From contig CBFGUW010000003.1 of NCBI GenBank assembly GCA_965652395.1, positions 1 through 64,000 of the forward strand: a stretch of 64,000 bases of DNA, given 5' to 3'. This document shows, in pieces, positions 55,040 through 63,582 of the stretch. The stretch comes from Saccharospirillum sp965652395 (GTDB lineage Bacteria; Pseudomonadota; Gammaproteobacteria; Pseudomonadales; Natronospirillaceae). Position 1 is the first letter of the stretch, and each line of letters begins with the position of its first letter. The notes below the pieces were generated by a model that was given only the letters and a program-made list of their open reading frames with translations, had not been told where the DNA came from and did no database searches. The position numbers and the translations under genes are program-made.

Positions 55040-56070
55040 CACACCCGATGAACGCCGAATTGCCTTATGCCTGGGGTGGCCCCGTCGGCACCGCCCGCCT
55101 GAAAGACACACCCGAAGACTTTCGTGTCGAGGAAGTACTGCCCGAAACAGCTACTGGTGAAGGGGAGCATCTTTGGTTGACGCTGGAAAAAACCGGCCAA
55201 AACACGGCCTGGGTAGCCCGGCAGTTGTCGCGTTGGGCCAATTTGCCAGTGCGGGCTGTCAGTTACGCCGGCCTAAAAGACCGACACGCCGTCACCACTC
55301 AGACCTTTTCGCTGCATTTACCCGGCCGCGAGGACCCGGTTCAGCCACTGTCCATCGAAGGTGTGAGAGTGTTGTCGCAGGCGCGTCATCCGCGAAAATT
55401 GAAGACCGGGCAGTTGGTGGGCAATCACTTTGTGATTCGGCTGCGTCAGTTCAACGGAGACCCTAAGGCCCTCGAAGAACGATGGCAGCACCTGGTGACG
55501 CAAGGCGTTCCCAATTATTTTGGTTCGCAACGGTTTGGCTCCGGCGGGGCGAATCTTGTACGAGCGCTGCAGTGGTTCCGTGGGGAAGCCCGTTTGCAGA
55601 GAGGCCAGCAGGGGATTCACCTGTCGGCCGTACGCAGTTATTTGTTCAATAAATTGCTGGCTGCTCGCATTGAACAAGGGAGCTGGAACCAGCTCTTGCC
55701 GGGCGACTTTGCCCAGTTCCGCGAAGGGCAGGGTGGTTTTCTGTGTGAAACGCCCGCCGAGGACGATCTAAGCCGTCTGGAAAGCGGTCGTTTGTCGCCT
55801 ACCGCAAGTCTCCCGGGCGATATCACGGGCGACGTAAGCGCCGTGGATGAGTGGGAAGCCGCAGTTTTGGCCGATGACCAGGAATGGCTGGAAGGGTTGA
55901 AAGCACGGCGCATGCAGCGCAGCCGCCGTAAAACCCGCGTTTATCCTGAGCAGGGTACGCTCGATTGGCAGGAGGGAGATCCTGTATTTCGCTTCTTTTT
56001 ACCGGCCGGCAGCTACGCCACCGTAGCGCTACGCGAGGCGGTGGCGCTGGAGGAGGAGCGGGAGGCATGA
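55036..56070 (+). CDS. truD: tRNA pseudouridine(13) synthase
   Basis: The 344-residue enzyme isomerises U13 of tRNA-Glu. Catalytic D82 lies in SYAGLKDRHAVTTQ; FRVEEVLPETATGEGEHLWL and PNYFGSQRFGSGG are family marks. The start at 55036 overlaps the ispF stop; an upstream in-frame start at 55018 is inside ispF. The end overlaps pcm by four bases, where many relatives have surE. Confidence 0.96.
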   Translation: MTHPMNAELPYAWGGPVGTARLKDTPEDFRVEEVLPETATGEGEHLWLTLEKTGQNTAWVARQLSRWANLPVRAVSYAGLKDRHAVTTQTFSLHLPGREDPVQPLSIEGVRVLSQARHPRKLKTGQLVGNHFVIRLRQFNGDPKALEERWQHLVTQGVPNYFGSQRFGSGGANLVRALQWFRGEARLQRGQQGIHLSAVRSYLFNKLLAARIEQGSWNQLLPGDFAQFREGQGGFLCETPAEDDLSRLESGRLSPTASLPGDITGDVSAVDEWEAAVLADDQEWLEGLKARRMQRSRRKTRVYPEQGTLDWQEGDPVFRFFLPAGSYATVALREAVALEEEREA

Positions 56071-56726
56071 ACCTCAAGGGCATCGGCATGACGTCGGAAC
56101 GGACCCGGCAACGCCTGATCGAGCGGTTGTTTGAACGGGGCATTAGAGATACCCGGGTTTTGGAGTGCTTTGCCAAGGTACCCCGGCACATTTTTGTCGA
56201 TGAAGCCCTGGGTCATAAGGCTTATGAAGACACCGCCGTACCCATTGGTTACGGGCAAACGTTGTCACAGCCTTACATTGTTGCCCGGATGACCGAACTG
56301 GTGCTCGGTGCCAGACACCATGAGCGGGTGCTGGAAATAGGCACAGGCTCCGGTTTTCAAACCTCGGTTTTGGCTCAGGTGGTGGATGAGGTGTTTTCGG
56401 TCGAGCGTATCAAACCGCTGCAGCAAAAAGCTCGCGAGCGCTTACGGACACTAAAGATCTACAACGCTCGGCTCAAACTGGACGATGGTTTCCTGGGATG
56501 GCCGAATGAAGGTCCGTTCGATGTCATCATTGGTACGGCCGCGCCGGATGAAGCCCCGGCGGAACTGGTTGATCAACTCGTCCCTGATGGTGGTCGACTG
56601 ATATTACCGGTCGGCTCGGAAGAACAGTATTTAACCGTTATAGAAAGGGATGGCGATGAGCTCCATACACATAAAGTTGAACCGGTTCGTTTCGTGCCCA
56701 TGCTCAAAGGCGTGCAAAAGACATGA
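56067..56726 (+). CDS. pcm: Protein-L-isoaspartate O-methyltransferase
   Basis: This 219-residue SAM enzyme starts repair of isoaspartyl residues in aged proteins. VLEIGTGSGFQTSVLAQ binds SAM; VPIGYGQTLSQPYIVARM and the IIGTAAPDEAP region form the active site. The ATG at 56067 (MNLKGIGMTSERTRQRLI) overlaps the truD stop and is preferred to upstream in-frame starts. It overlaps the DUF368 gene by four bases. Confidence 0.96.
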   Translation: MNLKGIGMTSERTRQRLIERLFERGIRDTRVLECFAKVPRHIFVDEALGHKAYEDTAVPIGYGQTLSQPYIVARMTELVLGARHHERVLEIGTGSGFQTSVLAQVVDEVFSVERIKPLQQKARERLRTLKIYNARLKLDDGFLGWPNEGPFDVIIGTAAPDEAPAELVDQLVPDGGRLILPVGSEEQYLTVIERDGDELHTHKVEPVRFVPMLKGVQKT

Positions 56727-57610
56727 TTAAGCAAGTAATTCTCTGGATATTGAAAGGCGCTGTTATGGGAGCGGCTGACGCCGTGCCCGGTGTATCGGGA
56801 GGCACCATGGCGCTGATCACGGGCATTTACGAACGACTCGTCGCGGCGCTGGCTTCCATCAAACTTTCCTTGCTGGGCGAGTTGCGAAAGGGCGAATTTC
56901 GTACTGTTTGGCAGCATATTGACGGCAATTTTCTGCTGGCCCTGGGTGTCGGCATACTGGTCAGCCTTTTTACGGTACTCAGCTTCATTCATAACCTGTT
57001 GGAGACCTCGCCACAGCTGTTGTGGTCTTTTTTTCTGGGGTTAATTGCCGCCTCCCTCGTATTTTTGATGCGTCATCAGGTTTGGCACCGCTGGGACATT
57101 CTATTAATGATCGCAGGCACGGCGATAGCCGCCGGTATAGCGCTGTCTTCCGGAGTGGGCTTGACCGTAAGCCCGGTCACCTTGGTATTGGGCGGGGCGC
57201 TGGCCATTTCCGCCATGCTGTTGCCCGGCATATCCGGCAGTTTCATTCTGCTGCTACTGGGTCTCTACCCGGCGGTGGTCGAGGCGGTGCACGCCCGCGA
57301 CTTGCCGATTATTGCCTGGGTGGCATTGGGGTGTCTGATCGGTATCCTCGCTTTCAGCCGCGTATTGAATTGGTTGTTGAAGCATTGGCATGACCGGGTC
57401 ATGGGGTTCATGTTGGGGTTTATTCTGGGCGCCCTGATAAAAGTGTGGCCCTGGCAGGCGGGGGAGCAGTGGTGGTTGCCTGGCGGGTATGAGCAATACA
57501 CCGGAGAGCCCGCCCTGGTGGCCGGTTGCCTGGCTGCTATGCTGTTGGGAGCCCTAACGGTGATTGGACTGACATGGAAAAGTAGCACTTTCAGAGTTGT
57601 CAAATCTTAA
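56723..57610 (+). CDS. DUF368 family membrane protein, probable polyprenyl-phosphate translocase
   Basis: The 295-residue inner-membrane protein has about eight hydrophobic segments and the family signatures GAADAVPGVSGGTMALITGIYE near the N-terminus and MLLPGISGSFILLLLGLYP near residue 170, an inverted-repeat fold. Recent work places DUF368 proteins among undecaprenyl-phosphate flippases that recycle the lipid carrier. Here it is translationally coupled to pcm and lies upstream of nlpD. Function is inferred from the family. Confidence 0.85.
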   Translation: MIKQVILWILKGAVMGAADAVPGVSGGTMALITGIYERLVAALASIKLSLLGELRKGEFRTVWQHIDGNFLLALGVGILVSLFTVLSFIHNLLETSPQLLWSFFLGLIAASLVFLMRHQVWHRWDILLMIAGTAIAAGIALSSGVGLTVSPVTLVLGGALAISAMLLPGISGSFILLLLGLYPAVVEAVHARDLPIIAWVALGCLIGILAFSRVLNWLLKHWHDRVMGFMLGFILGALIKVWPWQAGEQWWLPGGYEQYTGEPALVAGCLAAMLLGALTVIGLTWKSSTFRVVKS

Positions 57611-57740
57611 GTTAGAGTCACCTCACAAAATGCCTTAAAAACCCAGGGGTTTTTAGAATAATTATTCTTAATAATTTTCAGAGTCTTAAAGTTACGGAAT
57701 ATTACAGACACATGAACAGTGTTTGAGTTGATTTCGACCG

Positions 57741-58598
57741 ATGGTCAAATCCGGGAGCGAGTTGTTGATTTCGAGGACCAAAATAGCGTCAATTTTGCTG
57801 GTATCAGGGTTGAGTGGCAGCCTGCTGTCCGGATGCCTGAACAATGCCGCCTATTCCTCGCTCGATGGTGGTTCCCGCCCTGTTTCAAACACCAGGCCCG
57901 CTGTTGCTCCGGCTGTCTCGAACCCCTCTAACACGCGGATTCCAGGTCAGTACCGTGTGCAGAGAGGCGACACACTTTACTCGATCGCATTCCGTTATGG
58001 CCTCGATTACAAAAAACTGGCCCATGCCAACAATATCGGCTCGAATTACACCATCTATGTAGGACAAACCCTGGCTCTGCGCGAGGCGTCACCCCCGCCG
58101 TCTCCGACCACTGTTACAAGACCTCAAACCGCTCCGCCGTCGGCAGCAAGCTCGTCACAATCCGTTACAAAAGTTAACAGTCAGGAAGCTGACGTCAAAG
58201 TATCTACAGCGTCAACTTCAACAGTCAGGAATTTAAGTTGGGATTGGCCGCACAATGGGAAAATAGTGCGAACATTTAGTCCAAATCTGTCTGAGCGTAA
58301 AGGCGTTGATCTTGTCGGTCAGATTGGAGACTCTGTCAGAGCGGCGGCAAGAGGTACTGTCGTCTACGCGGGGAATGGCCTGCCCGGATATGGGAATCTG
58401 ATCATCCTCGAACACGGTGACTCATTGTTAAGCGCCTACGCTTTCAATCAGGAACTGCTGGTCGCGGAGCGGGATCAAGTAGAGAAGGGGCAGGTAATCG
58501 CCAGAATGGGCAAGCAGGGTGACCAGCCCGGTTTGCACTTCGAAATCAGGCGAGAGGGCAAACCGGTTGATCCAATGGGGTATCTGCCCCAACGTTAA
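57741..58598 (+). CDS. nlpD: Murein hydrolase activator NlpD
   Basis: The 285-residue lipoprotein has a lipobox ending LLSGC with C32 as the acylated residue, a LysM domain (about 67-112, GQYRVQRGDTLYSIAFRYGL), a Pro/Ser/Thr-rich linker and a C-terminal LytM/M23 domain. The LytM zinc site is degenerate (ERKGVDLVG and GLHFEIR where active enzymes have HxxxD and HxH), as expected for an activator of AmiC-type amidases rather than an enzyme. The linker region is visibly more AT-rich than neighbours. The rpoS promoter probably lies inside this gene, as in relatives. Confidence 0.93.
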   Translation: MVKSGSELLISRTKIASILLVSGLSGSLLSGCLNNAAYSSLDGGSRPVSNTRPAVAPAVSNPSNTRIPGQYRVQRGDTLYSIAFRYGLDYKKLAHANNIGSNYTIYVGQTLALREASPPPSPTTVTRPQTAPPSAASSSQSVTKVNSQEADVKVSTASTSTVRNLSWDWPHNGKIVRTFSPNLSERKGVDLVGQIGDSVRAAARGTVVYAGNGLPGYGNLIILEHGDSLLSAYAFNQELLVAERDQVEKGQVIARMGKQGDQPGLHFEIRREGKPVDPMGYLPQR

Positions 58599-58656
58599 CC
58601 GGTTCAAGTCAAGCCTCGGTCGGCCGATACCGACCCAAACACACAGGTGAACGACT

Positions 58657-59691
58657 ATGGCAGCACTCCGGGAACATGACTCCGCTTTGGCGGAAGATCA
58701 ATTCAAGCAGTACAGCGACTACCTGGATTCCTCCAGCTTTGATGAAAACCTGGCGTCCTTGAAGCAGGACGCGGATGATGCCGACGACAGCTTCGAATCC
58801 GATTCCGAAGAGTCCGAGTTCCGCGATGCGGTGAGCAACAGCAGTGGTTTGCAGCGCTCACTGGACGCAACCCAGATGTACCTCAATGAAATTGGCTTCT
58901 CACCGCTGTTAAGCCCCGAGGAAGAAGTTTATTTTGCGCGCCTGGCCCAAAAAGGTGAGCCGGCCGGTCGCAAGCGCATGATCGAAAGCAACCTGCGGCT
59001 GGTGGTGAAAATCGCCCGCCGTTACCTGAACCGGGGTTTGACCCTGCTTGACCTTATCGAAGAGGGCAATCTTGGGTTGATCCGCGCTGTCGAGAAATTC
59101 GATCCGGAACGGGGTTTCCGCTTCTCAACCTACGCCACCTGGTGGATTCGTCAGACCATTGAGCGGGCCATCATGAACCAGACCCGCACCATCCGTCTGC
59201 CGATTCATGTGGTGAAAGAGCTTAATGTCTATCTGCGCGCCGCTCGTGAGCTGGCTCAGAAGCTTGATCATGAACCGACGGCCGAAGACATCGCCGAGTT
59301 GCTTGAACGCCCTGTAGACGACGTTAAACGGATGCTGGCGCTGAACGAGCGGGTGACATCGGTCGATACCCCGATCGGCCCGGCCTCTGAAAAAAGTCTG
59401 CTGGATACCATTGCCGACGAAAAATCAGCCGACCCCTCCGAAACGCTGCAGGACGACGACCTTCGTTCCAGCATCGACCATTGGCTGGATGATCTTTCCG
59501 AGAAGCAGCGTGAAGTGGTTGCCCGTCGCTTCGGTCTGCGCGGCTATGAGACAAGTACTCTGGAAGAAGTGGGTCGTGAGATTGGCCTGACCCGCGAACG
59601 TGTTCGCCAGATTCAGGTGGAAGCGCTGCGTCGTCTGCGCGATATCATGGAGAAGCAGGGGCTGTCTGCCACCGCCTTGTTCGGCGCCTGA
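58657..59691 (+). CDS. rpoS: RNA polymerase sigma factor RpoS
   Basis: This 344-residue stationary-phase and stress sigma factor has a short acidic N-terminal extension, region 1.2 (DATQMYLNEIGFSPLLSPEEE), region 2 (NLRLVVKIARRYLNRGLTLLDLIEEGNLGLIRAVEKF and YATWWIRQTIERA), region 3 and region 4 (TLEEVGREIGLTRERVRQIQVEALRRLR). It is downstream of nlpD, with a strong terminator behind. Confidence 0.97.
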   Translation: MAALREHDSALAEDQFKQYSDYLDSSSFDENLASLKQDADDADDSFESDSEESEFRDAVSNSSGLQRSLDATQMYLNEIGFSPLLSPEEEVYFARLAQKGEPAGRKRMIESNLRLVVKIARRYLNRGLTLLDLIEEGNLGLIRAVEKFDPERGFRFSTYATWWIRQTIERAIMNQTRTIRLPIHVVKELNVYLRAARELAQKLDHEPTAEDIAELLERPVDDVKRMLALNERVTSVDTPIGPASEKSLLDTIADEKSADPSETLQDDDLRSSIDHWLDDLSEKQREVVARRFGLRGYETSTLEEVGREIGLTRERVRQIQVEALRRLRDIMEKQGLSATALFGA

Positions 59692-59712
59692 TTCCCCACT
59701 TTTTCAATCCAT

Positions 59713-59742
59713 AAAAAAGAGCGCTTTTAGCGCTCTTTTTTA
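59713..59742. terminator. Bidirectional terminator between rpoS and fdxA
   Basis: AAAAAAGAGCGC-TTTTA-GCGCTCTTTTTT is a near-perfect palindrome with an A-run on one side and T-run on the other, between the convergent rpoS and fdxA genes. Confidence 0.93.
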
Positions 59743-59767
59743 TGTCACCCGATTGCTTGAACCAGGA

Positions 59768-60091
59768 TTACCGCTCCAGCTTCTCGCGCTTGCCGGGAAC
59801 ACCGTTCTGTTCATCCGCGTCCGGCAGCGGGTCTTTCCGTTCAGTGATGTTGGGCCACACTTCGGACAGTTCCGCATTCAACTCGATAAAATCGACCTGA
59901 TCTTCAGGCACTTCGTCTTCAGAAAGAATGGCTTCCGCCGGGCACTCCGGTTCACAAAGTGCGCAGTCAATGCATTCATCCGGATGAATCACCAGGAAGT
60001 TCGGACCTTCATAAAAACAGTCGACCGGGCAGACCTCTACGCAATCGGTGTATTTACACTTGATACAGTTCTCGAGAACAACAAAAGCCAT
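59768..60091 (-). CDS. fdxA: 7Fe ferredoxin FdxA
   Basis: The 107-residue ferredoxin binds one [3Fe-4S] and one [4Fe-4S] cluster: cysteines at 9, 12, 17, 21, 25, 40, 43, 46 and 50 in CIKCKYTDCVEVCPVDCFYE and CIDCALCEPECP. The C-terminal acidic tail is usual for the Azotobacter FdI type. GAGAGGG precedes the ATG. It lies between rpoS and mutS, a conserved position. Confidence 0.96.
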   Translation of the reverse strand: MAFVVLENCIKCKYTDCVEVCPVDCFYEGPNFLVIHPDECIDCALCEPECPAEAILSEDEVPEDQVDFIELNAELSEVWPNITERKDPLPDADEQNGVPGKREKLER

Positions 60092-60291
60092 CGGGTCCCT
60101 CTCCCCAATTCAAATCGAAACGTGTGCGTATTCTAGTGATACCCCCCGGCCCCCTCAAGCAGCATCTAAGACCTTTTGCCGACACTTTTATAGCCACTGG
60201 GAATAACAGAATGGCTTTTTGGTTGGATCGCCTATATGGGCGGTCAATAAACCGAAGCCCCCTGGCCGACGGAACCTCGGCATAAAAGGCG

Positions 60292-62886
60292 CTACAAAGA
60301 CGCCTTATGACGATACAACCACTGCAGCGCCTCGAGCGGCGTCAGGCCGTTCAGGTCGAGATCGGCCAATTCGTCCACCATCGGGTGTTGGCTGATGGGG
60401 GCGAATAGGTCAGCCTGCATGGGGCTGGAAGGCTCCGGGCGCGCCTCCTGGACGGAGACGGTTCGAACCGGGGCGGGCGCGGGAGCTTGCTCCAGCTCCA
60501 GAAGCTTGTGACGTGCCGCCTCGATGACGCCGTCCGGTACCCCCGCCAGCTTGGCCACCTGAATCCCGAAACTTTGACTGGCCGGACCCGGCTGAACGCG
60601 GTGCAGGAAGACCAGCCTGTCATCGTGCTCCGTTGCATCCAAGTGCAGGTTATGAGCGCTATTGTGTTGCTCCGGCAACGCCGTCATCTCGAAATAATGC
60701 GTAGCGAAGAGCGTCAGTGCCTTGGTGTGCTGCACCAAATGCGAGGCTGCAGCCCAGGCCAGTGACAGGCCGTCGAACGTGCTGGTACCACGCCCGACTT
60801 CATCCATGATCACCAGGCTGTTGGGCGTGGCATTGTGCAGGATATTCGCCGTTTCCGTCATTTCCACCATAAAGGTGGAACGTCCACCGGCGATATCGTC
60901 GGAAGAGCCCATGCGGGTGAAGATCCGGTCTATGCTGCCGATGCGGGCCTTGGCCGCAGGCACGAAACTGCCGATATGTCCCAGTAACGCAATGACTGCC
61001 GCCTGACGCATGAAGGTACTCTTACCCCCCATGTTCGGCCCGGTTATGACCAGCGTGGTAGCGGCATTGTCCAGAGTCAGATCGTTAGGCACAAAAGGCG
61101 CGTCCGATATAGCTTCGACCACAGGGTGGCGGCCTTCTTCAATGATCAGCTCCGCTTCATCGGTCAACTCCGGAGCCGTCCAACTGTAGCGGTCCGCGCA
61201 GTCCGCCAAACATACCAAAGCGTCCAGTTCTGCCATGGCTAAAGCCATGCGCTGCAGGTTTGCCAGGTCTGCCGCCAGATCTCTGACCAGTGCCTCATAA
61301 AGAAACTTCTCACGAGCCAGTGCCCGGCTCTTGGCGCTCAAGGCTTTATCCTCGAACTGCTTCAGTTCCGGTGTGATAAAGCGTTCAGCGTTTTTCAGCG
61401 TCTGACGGCGAATGTATTCATCCGGAGCTTCAGCCGCCTGAGCCTTGCTGATCTCAATGTAATAACCGTGAACTCGGTTGTAGCCGACTTTCAGCGTCGA
61501 CAACCCCGTGCGGGCGCGTTCCTGTTCTTCCAAGCGGATGAGGTAGTCCCCGGCGTTGTCGTCGATACCCCTCAGTTCGTCCAGCTCTTCGTCGAAACCC
61601 GGGGCGATGACCCCGCCGTCACGAATGACCACAGGGGGGTTGTCGATCAGCGCCTTGTCCAGCACTTCCGTCCAGTGAGGTTGTTCGTGCAGGTCTTCCT
61701 TCAGGGTTTGAAGGCGTGGCGCGTCCAGCGGAGTTAATTGTTCCTGAAGGATCGGCAGCTGCGCCATGGCATCGCGCAGCCTAACCAGGTCGCGTGGCCG
61801 CGCCGAGCCCAGGGCGACGCGGGACAGTACCCGTTCGATGTCACCAATGGGTTTAAGTGTGCTTTTGACCTGCTCGAATACGAAGTCGTTAACCAAAGTG
61901 GAAACAGCGTGTTGACGCTGGCGAAGTTCCTGGCGGTCCCTCAGTGGGCGTCCCAGCCAGCGCCTTAGCTGACGGCTGCCCATGCTGGTGGCGCAATGGT
62001 CCATTAATTGAAAGAGGGTATGGTCTTCCTCTCCGCGCACATTGATATCAATTTCCAGGTTCCGTCGTGAGGCGGCGTCCAGAATGACTGAATCATCATG
62101 GCGCTCCGGCACGATGGAACGAATATGGGGCAGGGTGCTTTTTTGGGTGTCGGCCGCGTAGGTGAGCAGGCAGCCGGCGGCCTGCAACGCCAACGGCATA
62201 TCCTGTACACCGAAACCACTTAGATCACGGGTGCCCATTTGAGTGGTCAGGCGCTCCAGCGCACTGTCCAGATCGAACAACCAGACTGGTTGATGGCGAA
62301 TGGCCGTTTGAGTGGTGAGGTCTGGAGCTTTCATGTCCTCGGGCAACAGCAGCTCACTGGGGCGGAGCCTTTCCAACTCGGCGGTTAGCGCATCCACGCC
62401 TTCAAGAGCCTGAACGGTAAAGCGGCCGGAGGCCATATCCAGTGCCGCCAAACCATAATGGTCGTTGGCAGGCAGCATGGCCACCAGCAGACTTTCCTGT
62501 CGGTCATTCAGGAAGGCTTCGTCACTCAGGGTGCCGGGAGTCAGAACCCGAACCACCTTCCGTTCGACCGGGCCTTTGGCGGCATTGGGGTCGCCAATCT
62601 GTTCCGCGATGGCGACCGTATGTCCCTGGCGCACGAGGCGCGCGACATAACCTTCGGCCGAATGATAGGGGATACCGGCCATGGGGATGGGCTCCCCAGC
62701 GCTTTGACCTCTTTTGGTCAGGGTGATATCCAGCAGACGAGCCGCTTCGACGGCGTCGTTGTAAAAGAGTTCGTAGAAATCCCCCATGCGATAAAACACC
62801 AGATCGTTCGGGTGCTCGCTTTTGATGCTCAGGTACTGTTGCATCATCGGGGTATGTTGCTTTTTACTGGGGCTGATCTGCGACAT
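60292..62886 (-). CDS. mutS: DNA mismatch repair protein MutS
   Basis: This 864-residue ATPase recognises mismatches. The N-terminal mismatch-binding domain has the FYELF motif (YRMGDFYELFYND) with the stacking phenylalanine, and the ATPase has Walker A GPNMGGKSTFMRQAA and a FDGLSLAWA/DEVGRGTSTFDG segment. The ribosome site before the ATG at 62886 is weak. It is divergent from the cinA gene, 70 bases apart. mutL is not in the window. Confidence 0.97.
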   Translation of the reverse strand: MSQISPSKKQHTPMMQQYLSIKSEHPNDLVFYRMGDFYELFYNDAVEAARLLDITLTKRGQSAGEPIPMAGIPYHSAEGYVARLVRQGHTVAIAEQIGDPNAAKGPVERKVVRVLTPGTLSDEAFLNDRQESLLVAMLPANDHYGLAALDMASGRFTVQALEGVDALTAELERLRPSELLLPEDMKAPDLTTQTAIRHQPVWLFDLDSALERLTTQMGTRDLSGFGVQDMPLALQAAGCLLTYAADTQKSTLPHIRSIVPERHDDSVILDAASRRNLEIDINVRGEEDHTLFQLMDHCATSMGSRQLRRWLGRPLRDRQELRQRQHAVSTLVNDFVFEQVKSTLKPIGDIERVLSRVALGSARPRDLVRLRDAMAQLPILQEQLTPLDAPRLQTLKEDLHEQPHWTEVLDKALIDNPPVVIRDGGVIAPGFDEELDELRGIDDNAGDYLIRLEEQERARTGLSTLKVGYNRVHGYYIEISKAQAAEAPDEYIRRQTLKNAERFITPELKQFEDKALSAKSRALAREKFLYEALVRDLAADLANLQRMALAMAELDALVCLADCADRYSWTAPELTDEAELIIEEGRHPVVEAISDAPFVPNDLTLDNAATTLVITGPNMGGKSTFMRQAAVIALLGHIGSFVPAAKARIGSIDRIFTRMGSSDDIAGGRSTFMVEMTETANILHNATPNSLVIMDEVGRGTSTFDGLSLAWAAASHLVQHTKALTLFATHYFEMTALPEQHNSAHNLHLDATEHDDRLVFLHRVQPGPASQSFGIQVAKLAGVPDGVIEAARHKLLELEQAPAPAPVRTVSVQEARPEPSSPMQADLFAPISQHPMVDELADLDLNGLTPLEALQWLYRHKASL

Positions 62887-62956
62887 GCTTGGGTCGTTTT
62901 CTTGGTCCGTGAAAAAGACCGCTCATGGTATTCGAATCAACCACAGGATGAAATGA

Positions 62957-63430
62957 ATGACGCTTCTGACTGATCTGGTGGACCAACTCGCCCGCCAGTT
63001 GACGCAAAAGAAACTGCGTCTGGCTACTGTAGAGAGCTGCACTGGAGGGCGCATTGGTGGCGCATTGACGGAAAAGGCCGGCAGCTCCGACTGGTATGAA
63101 GGCGGCTGGATTACCTATTCCAATGAATTGAAAGCAGCCCTGGGCGTAAAGCCGGAACTGATTCGGGAGCACGGGGCCGTAAGTGAGGCAGTGGCACTGG
63201 CGATGGCCGAGCAGGGGAGAGCCCGGGCCGGGGTGGATCTTTGTATATCGGTTACCGGCGTGGCCGGTCCTTCGGGCGGTAGCCCGGAGAAGCCGGTTGG
63301 CACCGTTTGGATCGGCTGGGCGCTGCCGGGAGGCGTTCGCGCTCAGTGCCATCAGTTCGAAGGTGACCGAGCGGCCATCCGCGAGCAAAGCGTTGTCGCC
63401 GCCCTGACAGGTTTGCTGCAACAACTTTGA
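62957..63430 (+). CDS. pncC: Nicotinamide-nucleotide amidohydrolase (CinA C-terminal family)
   Basis: The 157-residue protein corresponds to the C-terminal domain of CinA alone, like E. coli PncC. TVESCTGGRIGGALT, GWITYSNELKAALGV and TGVAGPSGGSPEKPVGTVWIG are the family marks; it hydrolyses NMN to nicotinate mononucleotide. The N-terminal MoeA-like domain of full CinA is absent. It lies just upstream of recA, as in the pseudomonads. Confidence 0.93.
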   Translation: MTLLTDLVDQLARQLTQKKLRLATVESCTGGRIGGALTEKAGSSDWYEGGWITYSNELKAALGVKPELIREHGAVSEAVALAMAEQGRARAGVDLCISVTGVAGPSGGSPEKPVGTVWIGWALPGGVRAQCHQFEGDRAAIREQSVVAALTGLLQQL

Positions 63431-63433
63431 ATT

Positions 63434-63488
63434 GACGGGAGACGCGCTACACTGGCTTTTCAGCTTCTTCCGTCAAGCATCTCCCGTC
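63434..63488. other. Inverted repeat between pncC and recA
   Basis: GACGGGAGA (63434-63442) and TCTCCCGTC (63480-63488) are complementary, and TTGACGG/CCGTCAA in the same stretch also pair. There is no clear T-run. It lies four bases after the pncC stop and could limit read-through into recA. Confidence 0.45.
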
Positions 63489-63515
63489 TCCCAACCACAA
63501 AAACAAAATTCCTGC

Positions 63516-63544
63516 TTGTCACTCCGACAAAGACTGTGTAAGAA
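63516..63544 (+). promoter_or_regulatory. recA promoter
   Basis: TTGTCA (63516-63521) and TAAGAA (63539-63544) at 17-base spacing. The LexA box follows immediately, so bound LexA would block the start site. Confidence 0.7.
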
Positions 63545-63564
63545 TACTGTTCATTCATACAGTA
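63545..63564 (+). promoter_or_regulatory. LexA (SOS) box of recA
   Basis: TACTGTTCATTCATACAGTA has CTG-N10-CAG with full TACTGT/ACAGTA symmetry, the gammaproteobacterial LexA consensus. It sits between the recA -10 region and the ribosome site. Confidence 0.93.
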
Positions 63565-63582
63565 ATTTCATCTGGGGGATAG

